Shown: positions 1 to 5,461 of the stretch, piece by piece | Position numbering within the stretch: position 1 is the first letter of the stretch | Layout: each line of letters begins with the position of its first letter | Assembly (NCBI GenBank): GCA_004322325.1 | Contig: SCTP01000304.1 | Span: 1 to 5,461, forward strand | DNA: 5,461 nt | Direction: 5' to 3' | Origin: Gammaproteobacteria bacterium | Lineage (GTDB): Bacteria; Pseudomonadota; Gammaproteobacteria; DSM-16500 | Notes under the pieces: model-generated | Databases searched by the model: none | Told to the model about the DNA's origin: nothing | Seen by the model: only the letters and a program-made list of their open reading frames with translations | Position numbers and translations under genes: made by a program

Positions 1-12
1 GCAATCGTTTAA
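1..12 (+). CDS. Possible last codons of an upstream gene (partial)
   Basis: The first twelve bases read GCA ATC GTT TAA, which could be the last three codons (Ala-Ile-Val) and stop of a gene ending just before the first MCP gene. The stop would lie 15 bases before the ATG at 28, close to the 20-base spacing between the two MCP genes. Both junctions also share GTTTAA followed by a purine-rich Shine-Dalgarno sequence. Three codons cannot identify a gene, and an in-frame TAA is common by chance in AT-rich DNA. This is only a hint that the operon may extend upstream. Confidence 0.2.
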   Translation, partial: AIV

Positions 13-15
13 AGT

Positions 16-20
16 AAGGA
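16..20 (+). promoter_or_regulatory. Shine-Dalgarno site of the first MCP gene
   Basis: AAGGA lies 7 bases before the ATG at 28, which is good spacing and supports that start. No promoter can be judged because only 27 bases precede the gene. Confidence 0.7.
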
Positions 21-27
21 ATAAATT

Positions 28-1683
28 ATGCCGACTACATCATCGTTAGGTATACGTGGACGATTGGTAATAGGTTTTGGCGCTGTCTTATTAATTTTGA
101 TAATTGCCATTAGTATGGTTTTAATCAAAGTTACTATTTCTAAGCGTTTTGCAGAAGAGGTGCTTGAAGTACATATCCCTAGTGTGGAGGCTTGTTTTGT
201 ATTAAATGGGCAAATTTATCAATCAGTTGCCTCATTACATGGCTGGGTACTCACGCATCATCCCCAATTTAAAAGTGATTTAATGGTGTCATGGAAAAAT
301 ATAGTTCGTGCAGAAGAGGCTTTAGATAACTTTACGAATGATGAGCATTGGTCTTCTGAAGATCGACAGAAATGGCAGGAAGCAAAAGCATTACTTGAGC
401 AGTTGAAAACACTTGAAATGAGAATAATGAATACTTCTTCAGCTGTAACGACAATAGTACCCAAATTAACGACAGAGATCTTACCACTTACTAATAAAAT
501 CTATGATATTTTAGATGGTGTGATGCTAGCGGATGGTAATCGGGGTAGTGGCATATTTACTGATCAAAGTTTATTACTGAAAGAAGGTGTAGAAGAAATT
601 GCAAGTAATATGACAGTTATTCAATTTATCGAATATACGGTATTAATCATAGGAATGATTGCTTCGTTACTTATTTCCTTCTATACCATAAGAAACATTT
701 CGCAGTATATCGTGGTTTTTAGACAGCATAGTAATAGGGTTGCCACAGGAGATTTGACCCAACGTATTGCTATTACGGGCCATGATGAGATGGGACAGTT
801 AGGTCAGGACCTAAATACAATGACAGATAGTTTGGCGATTATCACGAAACAAATTACCGAAGCTTGTCAAAATATTGTTACTACCATTGAGGAAGTCAGT
901 CATTCCGTTAATGCCCAATCAACAGGGGCTTCTGAACAAGCCTCCTCCATTAATCAGATCACCGCTTCTTTGGAAGAAATTGAAAAAAGTTCGATGCAAA
1001 CGATGGATAAAGCCAAAGCACTAGGAGAAGCGGCAGAACATACGCGAGAACAAGGTCAATTGGGTTTAGAAGCGGTGGAGCAAAGTATTAATGGCATGAA
1101 AGCAGTGCGGGATAAAGTACAAGCGATTGCTCAAACTATTCTTGATCTCAGTAATCAAACACAGCAAGTAGGAGAAATTACCGCGGTGGTAAATGGCTTA
1201 GCACAGCAATTGAAAATGCTTGCCTTGAATGCTTCGATTGAAGCGGCAAAAGCAGGTGAGGCTGGCAAAGGATTTGCTATTGTGGCAACGGAAGTTAAGA
1301 ATCTTGCCGAACAATCTGAGCAATCGACGGCACAAGTACAAAAAATTCTCGAAGATATTCGTCATGCTACTGAAAAAGCTGTGATGGTCACCGAAGAAGG
1401 AATGAAAGGGGTGGATCATGGCACAGAATTAGTTGAGCAGACAGGACAGGTGGTGCGAAATTTAAGTGAAGTGATTCATGATACAACGATTGCGACACAA
1501 CAAATTGAAGCGGCAATACGCCAAGAGGGAATTGGGATTGAGCAAATTACCACTGGGATGAATGAAATTCATCAAGTGACCTCTTCTTCTGTTGAGGGTG
1601 TTAAACAAACCACCGAGGCTATTAATGATTTAGTCACGATTGCTAAAAATCTTAAAAAATATACTGACATATATAAAGTTTAA
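28..1683 (+). CDS. Methyl-accepting chemotaxis protein, single HAMP (551 aa)
   Basis: Transmembrane chemoreceptor expected to sense a periplasmic ligand and control the CheA/CheW kinase at the inner membrane. Residues about 12-35 form the first membrane helix. Residues about 36-201 form a helical periplasmic sensor resembling the four-helix-bundle (4HB_MCP) type, with LNGQIYQS at 59-66 and DILDG at 160-164. The second membrane helix spans about 202-221. A HAMP domain follows at about 222-275, with GDL at 241-243 and DEMG at 253-256. The rest is the coiled-coil signalling domain, whose hairpin tip is around LNASIEAAKAGE (400-411). From DEMG to the tip Glu is 157 residues, about two heptads longer than I recall for E. 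coli Tsr, and about 140 residues follow the tip, so a 40-heptad class receptor is likely (inference). There is no C-terminal NWETF-type tether for CheR/CheB. The tip has QLK at 394-396 where QTN is usual. The HAMP lacks the usual first-helix proline (Tyr227 at the aligned position). Ligand unknown. Confidence 0.95.
   Translation: MPTTSSLGIRGRLVIGFGAVLLILIIAISMVLIKVTISKRFAEEVLEVHIPSVEACFVLNGQIYQSVASLHGWVLTHHPQFKSDLMVSWKNIVRAEEALDNFTNDEHWSSEDRQKWQEAKALLEQLKTLEMRIMNTSSAVTTIVPKLTTEILPLTNKIYDILDGVMLADGNRGSGIFTDQSLLLKEGVEEIASNMTVIQFIEYTVLIIGMIASLLISFYTIRNISQYIVVFRQHSNRVATGDLTQRIAITGHDEMGQLGQDLNTMTDSLAIITKQITEACQNIVTTIEEVSHSVNAQSTGASEQASSINQITASLEEIEKSSMQTMDKAKALGEAAEHTREQGQLGLEAVEQSINGMKAVRDKVQAIAQTILDLSNQTQQVGEITAVVNGLAQQLKMLALNASIEAAKAGEAGKGFAIVATEVKNLAEQSEQSTAQVQKILEDIRHATEKAVMVTEEGMKGVDHGTELVEQTGQVVRNLSEVIHDTTIATQQIEAAIRQEGIGIEQITTGMNEIHQVTSSSVEGVKQTTEAINDLVTIAKNLKKYTDIYKV
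748..1680 (+). repeat. Direct repeat copy 1: MCP HAMP-to-C-terminus module
   Basis: This 933-bp stretch aligns without any gap to 2610-3542 at a constant offset of 1862 bases. The encoded 311 residues differ at about 62 positions by my hand count, or about 80% identity. It is a coding paralogue repeat, not a mobile element. Identity at DNA level is uneven, with several tracts of 27-52 bases almost unchanged. Confidence 0.9.
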
Positions 1684-1687
1684 CAAG

Positions 1688-1693
1688 AAGGAG
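1688..1693 (+). promoter_or_regulatory. Shine-Dalgarno site of the second MCP gene
   Basis: AAGGAG, within the longer AAGAAGGAG, lies 10 bases before the ATG at 1704 in the 20-base gap after the first MCP stop. It supports that start. The gap is too short for an independent promoter and terminator, so the two genes are probably one transcript. Confidence 0.8.
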
Positions 1694-1703
1694 TAATAAA
1701 CTC

Positions 1704-3545
1704 ATGCTAGGACTTGATTTAAGGGTTAGAGGACGTCTATTTGCAGGGTTTTTCGCTATTATACTGCTTCTATTAATCGCTATTATTATTGTTTTATGCA
1801 AAATTGTTTTTGCGGAGACGCTTGCTGAAAGAGTCATTCAGACAGAGTTACCTGCCTATAATGCTTTTCTCGATTTAAACGGACAAATTTATCAATCTCA
1901 AGCTTCATTGAATAATTATTTACTCGCTCATGATGAAAAATATAAAGATGATTTTTCTCGTGCTTGGCAAAATATAAATCGAGTACAACTGGCCTTGGAT
2001 GTTTTTTCGCCTGCTTGGACAAGCGATAGCCAAGCAAAATGGATCGAAGCTAAATCATTACTGGGACAATTAAAAGCAATTGAAAGTCAATTAATAAATA
2101 GTAAAAATGGTCTAAACACATTAAAGGAAATTTCAGCAGAATTGATACCATTAAAAAGTAAACTGTTAGATATTTTAGATGGTAAGCTGGCTCTATCAGG
2201 AGATCGAGTAGGTGGTTTGTATGATATGCAGTATGATCTTCTTTCCAGTGGCGCTGAAGAAGTAGTGAATGATATTAATACGGTTAAAATTGTCGAATAT
2301 ATGTTATTAGTGATTGGTATTATATTTTCTATCGTTATTACTTTATTAACAGCTCATCAAATTTTATATCCGCTTAATAGTGCAATTGACATTGCGAAAC
2401 AAATTGCTTCGGGAGAACGTAATATTCCAATTACCGTCACTAAAAAAGATGAATTTGGAGAATTATTAACTGCCTTAAATAAAATGCAAATAGCCATCAG
2501 AGAAAATGAAGAAAAATTAAAAAAGAATGAAGCACGTACACGTGAGTTATTTGAAGAAATTGTCCAAACAGCTAATCTTTTTAGTAGGCATAGCAGTAAG
2601 GTAGCAGGAGGAGATTTAACTCAGCGTCTTGCGATTGATAAAGAAGATCAAATGAGTAAATTAGGCAAAGACTTAAATACGATGACAGAAAGTTTGGCCA
2701 CGATGACAAAGCAGATTACGGAAGCTTGTCAGAATATGGTCTCCACCATCGAAGAAGTAAAACATGCTATTGATGTGCAAGCGACAGGAGCTTCTGAGCA
2801 AGCGTCTTCTATTAATCAAATTACAGCATCGCTAGAAGAAATAGAAAAAAGTGCTGTTCAAACCATGGATAAAGCCAAAACATTAGGTGAAATGGCGGAA
2901 CATACTCATGAAAAAGGAATGATGGGTTTGCAGGCCGTTGAACAGAGTGTCAGTGGCATGAAAGGTGTACGTGAAAAAGTACAAACAATTGCGCAAAGTA
3001 TTTTAGATTTAAGCAATCAAACGCAACAAGTGGGAGAAATTACAGCCGTAGTAAATAATTTAGCTCAGCAATCTAAAATGCTAGCATTGAATGCTTCGAT
3101 TGAAGCAGCAAAAGCAGGGGAGGCCGGTAAAGGCTTCGCTGTCGTGGCCGCGGAAGTCAAAAATCTAGCAGAGCAATCAGAGCAATCGACGGCGCAAGTA
3201 CAAAAAATTCTCGAAGATATTCGTCATGCAACAGAAAAAGCAGTGATGGCGACAGAAGAAGGAACAAAGGGAGTGGATCATGGAACGACGCTGGTGGAAC
3301 AAACAGGTGAAATCGTTCGTAGTTTAAGTGAAGTGATTCATGAAACTACGATTGCGACACAACAAATTGAAGCGTCTATTCATCAAGAGACCATTGGCAT
3401 TGAACAAATTACGGCTGGGATGAATGAAATTCATCAAGTGACTGCTTCGTTTGTGGATAGCGTGAAACAAACAACCGAAGCCATTGGTAATTTAGCATCG
3501 ATTGCCAATATTTTAAAAAAATATATCGATATGTATAAGCTATAA
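1704..3545 (+). CDS. Methyl-accepting chemotaxis protein with two HAMP domains (613 aa)
   Basis: Chemoreceptor paralogous to the gene directly upstream and probably co-transcribed with it. Membrane helices lie at about 12-34 and 197-217. Between them is a helical periplasmic sensor of about 160 residues that shares LNGQIYQS (58-65) and DILDG (156-160) with its neighbour but is otherwise well diverged, so the ligand probably differs. A first HAMP spans about 218-270, with the canonical Pro223 and DEFG at 249-252. A charged helical linker at about 265-284 leads to a second HAMP at about 285-335. That one has GGDL at 302-305, no first-helix proline (Thr289), and DQMS (315-318) where DEMG is seen in the first receptor. 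The signalling domain is about 80% identical to the neighbour's, with its tip around LNASIEAAKAGE (462-473). QSK replaces the usual QTN at 456-458, and there is no C-terminal NWETF-type pentapeptide. The last codon and stop overlap the end of phaC on the other strand. Confidence 0.95.
   Translation: MLGLDLRVRGRLFAGFFAIILLLLIAIIIVLCKIVFAETLAERVIQTELPAYNAFLDLNGQIYQSQASLNNYLLAHDEKYKDDFSRAWQNINRVQLALDVFSPAWTSDSQAKWIEAKSLLGQLKAIESQLINSKNGLNTLKEISAELIPLKSKLLDILDGKLALSGDRVGGLYDMQYDLLSSGAEEVVNDINTVKIVEYMLLVIGIIFSIVITLLTAHQILYPLNSAIDIAKQIASGERNIPITVTKKDEFGELLTALNKMQIAIRENEEKLKKNEARTRELFEEIVQTANLFSRHSSKVAGGDLTQRLAIDKEDQMSKLGKDLNTMTESLATMTKQITEACQNMVSTIEEVKHAIDVQATGASEQASSINQITASLEEIEKSAVQTMDKAKTLGEMAEHTHEKGMMGLQAVEQSVSGMKGVREKVQTIAQSILDLSNQTQQVGEITAVVNNLAQQSKMLALNASIEAAKAGEAGKGFAVVAAEVKNLAEQSEQSTAQVQKILEDIRHATEKAVMATEEGTKGVDHGTTLVEQTGEIVRSLSEVIHETTIATQQIEASIHQETIGIEQITAGMNEIHQVTASFVDSVKQTTEAIGNLASIANILKKYIDMYKL
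2355..2552 (+). other. Extra HAMP-plus-linker segment present only in the second MCP
   Basis: This encodes roughly residues 218-283 of the second MCP: the membrane-proximal HAMP and a charged helical linker. Between the conserved Glu-Tyr at the start of the second membrane helix and the shared GDL motif, the first receptor has 39 residues and the second 105. The difference of 66 residues fits one HAMP (about 53 residues) plus a linker. Exact edges are uncertain because the flanking sequence is diverged. Confidence 0.7.
2610..3542 (+). repeat. Direct repeat copy 2: MCP HAMP-to-C-terminus module
   Basis: Partner of 748-1680, gap-free at an offset of 1862 bases. It covers the end of the second HAMP, the methylation helices and the whole kinase-control hairpin of the second MCP. 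With its partner it forms a direct repeat in which homologous recombination could yield a single chimeric receptor (inference). Confidence 0.9.
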
Positions 3546-5135
3546 AGTAAAGCGTACTTTAACATACGAACCTGGCGCATCTTCAATGATATTTTTGCTG
3601 ATGTCGCAGTCTACCGATTGTAACTCGCCAGAATAATTTTTTAGCCACGTGGCCCAATCATCCCACCATGAACCTGGGTTGAGTGTAGCAGAAAATAAAT
3701 AATCTTCTGGATGTTGATGAGATTGGTTGCTGGTCCAATAACTATATTTATTTCGATACGGCGGATTAACTACCCCTGCCACATGACCTGATGTGGTTAA
3801 AACAAATCGGACTGGACCTGACAAATAATGGCTACTTTTATAGCTCGATGACCATGGAACAATATGGTCATCTTGTGCGGCTAAAAAATAACTGGGTATG
3901 GTAATACAACGTAGATCGATAGGCGTGCCACTTAGTTTAAGTTTATTTGATTGCACGAGATAATTATGAAGATACATATTGCGTAAATAAAAACGATGAA
4001 CGTGTTCAGGAATATTAATGGGATCCGCATTCCAATATAATAAATCGAAGGGTTTCGGTTTTTCTCCTTTTAAATAATAATTCACAAAAGCAGACCAGAT
4101 TAAATCATTTGCACGTAATAAGTTAAACACAGCTGACATGATTTTACCGTCTAAATAACCTTTACTTTCCATATGTTTTTCTAAGATGGCCAATTGATTT
4201 GCATCGATAAAATTTCCGAGATCACCCGGTTCTGAAAAATCAAATAAGGTCGTTAGAAAAGTAGCGCTTTTTATACAAGAATCCTGTTTTTTCGCCAGAT
4301 AAGCTAACGTACAGCCAAGTAGCGTGCCACCGATGCAATAACCTAGTACATTGATATGATCTATCTTTTTGATTTTTTTAATAATTTTTAAGGCAGCCAA
4401 AGGGCCTTCTTGCAGGTAATGAGAGAAGTTTTTTTTCCGATGCGCTTCCTTTGCATTCACCCATGAAATCATAAAAACGTTCCATCCTTGATCCACCAAC
4501 CATTTAACCAGCGAGTTTTCTGATTGCAGATCTAATATGTAATATTTATTAATCCAGGGTGGAATAATTAATAAAGGATAGGTATAAGTTTTTTCTGTGG
4601 TCGGTTGATAATGAATGAGTTGCATTAAGTCATTTTGATAAATCACATGACCTTTGGTGCAAGCAATATTTTCGCCTGGTTTAAAGAAATCTAAATCCGT
4701 TGGCGTGATAGTTAATAATCCTTTGCCTTGTTCAAGATCTGCTAGAAATTGCTGCATGCCATTAATAAAATTGCCACCATCCATTTCAATTGTTTTAGCG
4801 ATGATATCCGGATTGGTAGCAACAAAATTGTTAGGAGAAAGGGCATCAAGCAATTGTTTAGTATAAAACGTTAATTTTTTCGCTATCTTACTATTTTCGT
4901 CTGTCGTGATATTCTCCGTCCATTGCTGAAGATGCTGCGATAAGAGCGAATAACTTTTTTTAATAAAATGAAAAGCCACTTGTTGCTGCCAGGGGGTATT
5001 GCCTGTTTCTTGACATAAGGCCAAATAATCTTGCCAATAATCGGATTGCATATTAAATAATTTATCAGGATGTTGTTCGATACAACTCGCGAGCTGCTGC
5101 CAAGTCTCAATGATGTGTTTGATAGCAGGATCCAT
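3540..5135 (-). CDS. phaC: Class I poly(3-hydroxyalkanoate) synthase PhaC (531 aa)
   Basis: Polymerises (R)-3-hydroxyacyl-CoA, chiefly 3-hydroxybutyryl-CoA, into PHA on the surface of cytoplasmic granules, releasing CoA. The N-terminal domain is about residues 1-150 and an alpha/beta-hydrolase catalytic domain follows. The lipase-like box GYCIGG (265-270) places the nucleophile at Cys267. Asp423 in DDHIVPW and His451 in SGHVAGVVNPP complete the triad. They match C319, D480 and H508 of the Ralstonia eutropha enzyme as I recall it, with the same 28-residue Asp-His spacing. PPWINKYYILDL (192-203), the WNAD segment at 368-371 and the ending APGSYVKV (520-527) are also family hallmarks. The length and intact N-domain point to class I, not the shorter class III/IV type. 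It is somewhat shorter than the R. eutropha protein (589), mostly before the nucleophile. It lies 9 bases after phaB and is probably co-transcribed and translationally coupled with it. An A8 run falls in codons 233-236. The stop is TAG at 3542-3540. Confidence 0.97.
   Translation of the reverse strand: MDPAIKHIIETWQQLASCIEQHPDKLFNMQSDYWQDYLALCQETGNTPWQQQVAFHFIKKSYSLLSQHLQQWTENITTDENSKIAKKLTFYTKQLLDALSPNNFVATNPDIIAKTIEMDGGNFINGMQQFLADLEQGKGLLTITPTDLDFFKPGENIACTKGHVIYQNDLMQLIHYQPTTEKTYTYPLLIIPPWINKYYILDLQSENSLVKWLVDQGWNVFMISWVNAKEAHRKKNFSHYLQEGPLAALKIIKKIKKIDHINVLGYCIGGTLLGCTLAYLAKKQDSCIKSATFLTTLFDFSEPGDLGNFIDANQLAILEKHMESKGYLDGKIMSAVFNLLRANDLIWSAFVNYYLKGEKPKPFDLLYWNADPINIPEHVHRFYLRNMYLHNYLVQSNKLKLSGTPIDLRCITIPSYFLAAQDDHIVPWSSSYKSSHYLSGPVRFVLTTSGHVAGVVNPPYRNKYSYWTSNQSHQHPEDYLFSATLNPGSWWDDWATWLKNYSGELQSVDCDISKNIIEDAPGSYVKVRFTL
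3543..3561. repeat. Short inverted repeat at the convergent gene junction
   Basis: TAAAGTA (3543-3549) and TACTTTA (3555-3561) are perfect 7-base arms around a 5-base loop (AAGCG). The repeat covers the second MCP's stop codon and the last codons of phaC. It could fold in either transcript, but the stem is AT-rich and no U-run follows directly on either strand. On the - strand a T7 run lies about 20 bases further on, inside the MCP gene. It is at best a weak terminator and may be chance. Confidence 0.3.
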
Positions 5136-5140
5136 GCGTA

Positions 5141-5146
5141 TCCTTT
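5141..5146 (-). promoter_or_regulatory. Shine-Dalgarno site of phaC, overlapping the phaB stop
   Basis: On the - strand AAAGGA ends 5 bases before the phaC ATG at 5135. Its first two A bases are the last two of the phaB TAA stop (5147-5145), so ribosomes finishing phaB stop on the phaC initiation site. This arrangement favours coupled translation of the reductase and synthase. Confidence 0.75.
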
Positions 5147-5461
5147 ATATTAAATATTGCCCGCCATTAATAGTGAGATTGGAGCCGGTAATAAAACTAC
5201 TGGCTTCCTCGGCTAAAAAAACCACCGCACGGGCGATTTCTTCTGGCTGACCCAGTCGCCCAACGGGAATTTGAGCGATGATTTTTTCTCGAATGGCTTG
5301 AGGGACAGACATCACCATTGGGGTGTTAATGTAGCCGGGTGAGATGGTATTAACCGTGATGCCTTTGCGAGCAACTTCTTGCGCTAAACTTTTAGTAAAA
5401 CCATGGATACCCGCTTTTGCGGCGGCGTAGTGAGTTTGGCCAAATTGGCCTTTCTGACCAT
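5145..5461 (-). CDS. phaB: Acetoacetyl-CoA reductase PhaB (partial, C-terminal 104 aa)
   Basis: NADPH-dependent reductase that converts acetoacetyl-CoA to (R)-3-hydroxybutyryl-CoA, the monomer for PhaC. It belongs to the short-chain dehydrogenase/reductase family and is cytoplasmic. Translating the - strand from the window edge gives GQKGQFGQTHYAAAKAG at the start of the visible part. YAAAK holds the catalytic Tyr (5429-5427) and Lys (5417-5415). VNTISPGYINTPMV, then IPVGRLGQPEEIA and the C-terminal NGGQYLI follow. GQKGQFGQ before the catalytic Tyr and PGYI after it are closer to PhaB than to FabG. Aligned on the catalytic Tyr153 of the 246-residue R. eutropha enzyme, about 142 N-terminal residues, including the Rossmann nucleotide-binding half, lie beyond the window. 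It ends with TAA at 5147-5145. Its G+C is about 49% by hand count, higher than phaC, partly because the protein is rich in Gly and Ala. Confidence 0.93.
   Translation of the reverse strand, partial: GQKGQFGQTHYAAAKAGIHGFTKSLAQEVARKGITVNTISPGYINTPMVMSVPQAIREKIIAQIPVGRLGQPEEIARAVVFLAEEASSFITGSNLTINGGQYLI

Noticed and set aside
258..464. Open frame of 68 codons on the - strand inside the first MCP gene
   Set aside because: It lies wholly opposite a strongly supported receptor sequence and shows no recognisable domain.
1198..1419. Open frame of 73 codons on the - strand opposite the signalling hairpin
   Set aside because: It is Phe/Cys/Ser-rich, as expected for the complement of a conserved helical coding region, with no family signature.
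1652..2037. Two - strand open frames across the MCP-MCP junction (1652-1837 and 1834-2037)
   Set aside because: They are antisense to the MCP tail and the second sensor, with low-complexity or unremarkable products, so I treat them as shadows.
3523..3532. Palindrome ATATCGATAT near the end of the second MCP gene, next to a T7 run on the - strand
   Set aside because: It has no loop, so it cannot form a useful RNA hairpin, and it lies within conserved coding sequence.
748..3542. Treating the long direct repeat as a mobile or phage-type repeat
   Set aside because: The repeated part is the conserved receptor signalling module in frame within two complete genes, which paralogous duplication explains.
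4654..5110. Open frames at 4654-4866 (+) and 4883-5110 (-) within phaC
   Set aside because: PhaC is continuous and family-consistent in its own frame through this region; these are alternate-frame by-products.
28..5461. A functional system linking chemotaxis to PHA storage
   Set aside because: The two modules are on opposite strands and converge, and no shared regulator or fusion is visible; adjacency alone is not evidence.

Overview
The window is AT-rich (about 40% G+C by eye) and reads as an ordinary, gene-dense bacterial chromosome segment. The two best-recognised proteins, a class I polyhydroxyalkanoate (PHA) synthase and an acetoacetyl-CoA reductase, are typical of Proteobacteria. Low G+C together with a class I PhaC would suit an AT-rich gammaproteobacterium, for example in or near Legionellales. 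That placement is inference and weakly held.

Layout. On the + strand, positions 28-1683 and 1704-3545 hold two tandem paralogous methyl-accepting chemotaxis proteins (MCPs), 20 bases apart, each with its own Shine-Dalgarno sequence and probably co-transcribed. On the - strand, a partial phaB (5461-5145) is followed after 9 bases by a complete phaC (5135-3540). The chemoreceptor pair and the pha pair converge and overlap tail to tail by 6 bp at 3540-3545. No stretch over 300 bases lacks a gene; the longest non-coding gap is about 20 bases. No RNA gene, insertion sequence, CRISPR array, attachment site or origin was seen.

How the genes work together. Both MCPs have an N-terminal membrane segment, a periplasmic helical sensor of about 165 residues, a second membrane segment, HAMP and a long cytoplasmic signalling hairpin. 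From the last HAMP to the C-terminus they align without a gap over 311 residues at about 80% identity, while the sensor domains have diverged. This is the pattern of a duplicated receptor specialised for different inputs but feeding the same CheA/CheW kinase. The second receptor carries an additional HAMP that the first lacks. PhaB makes (R)-3-hydroxybutyryl-CoA and PhaC polymerises it into poly-3-hydroxybutyrate storage granules. The two modules sit on opposite strands, so nothing in the sequence links their function.

I do not see a new biological system here. The points most worth checking are the one-HAMP difference between the paralogues, near-identical DNA tracts that suggest gene conversion, the altered residues at the receptor hairpin tip, and the 6-bp reciprocal stop-codon overlap.
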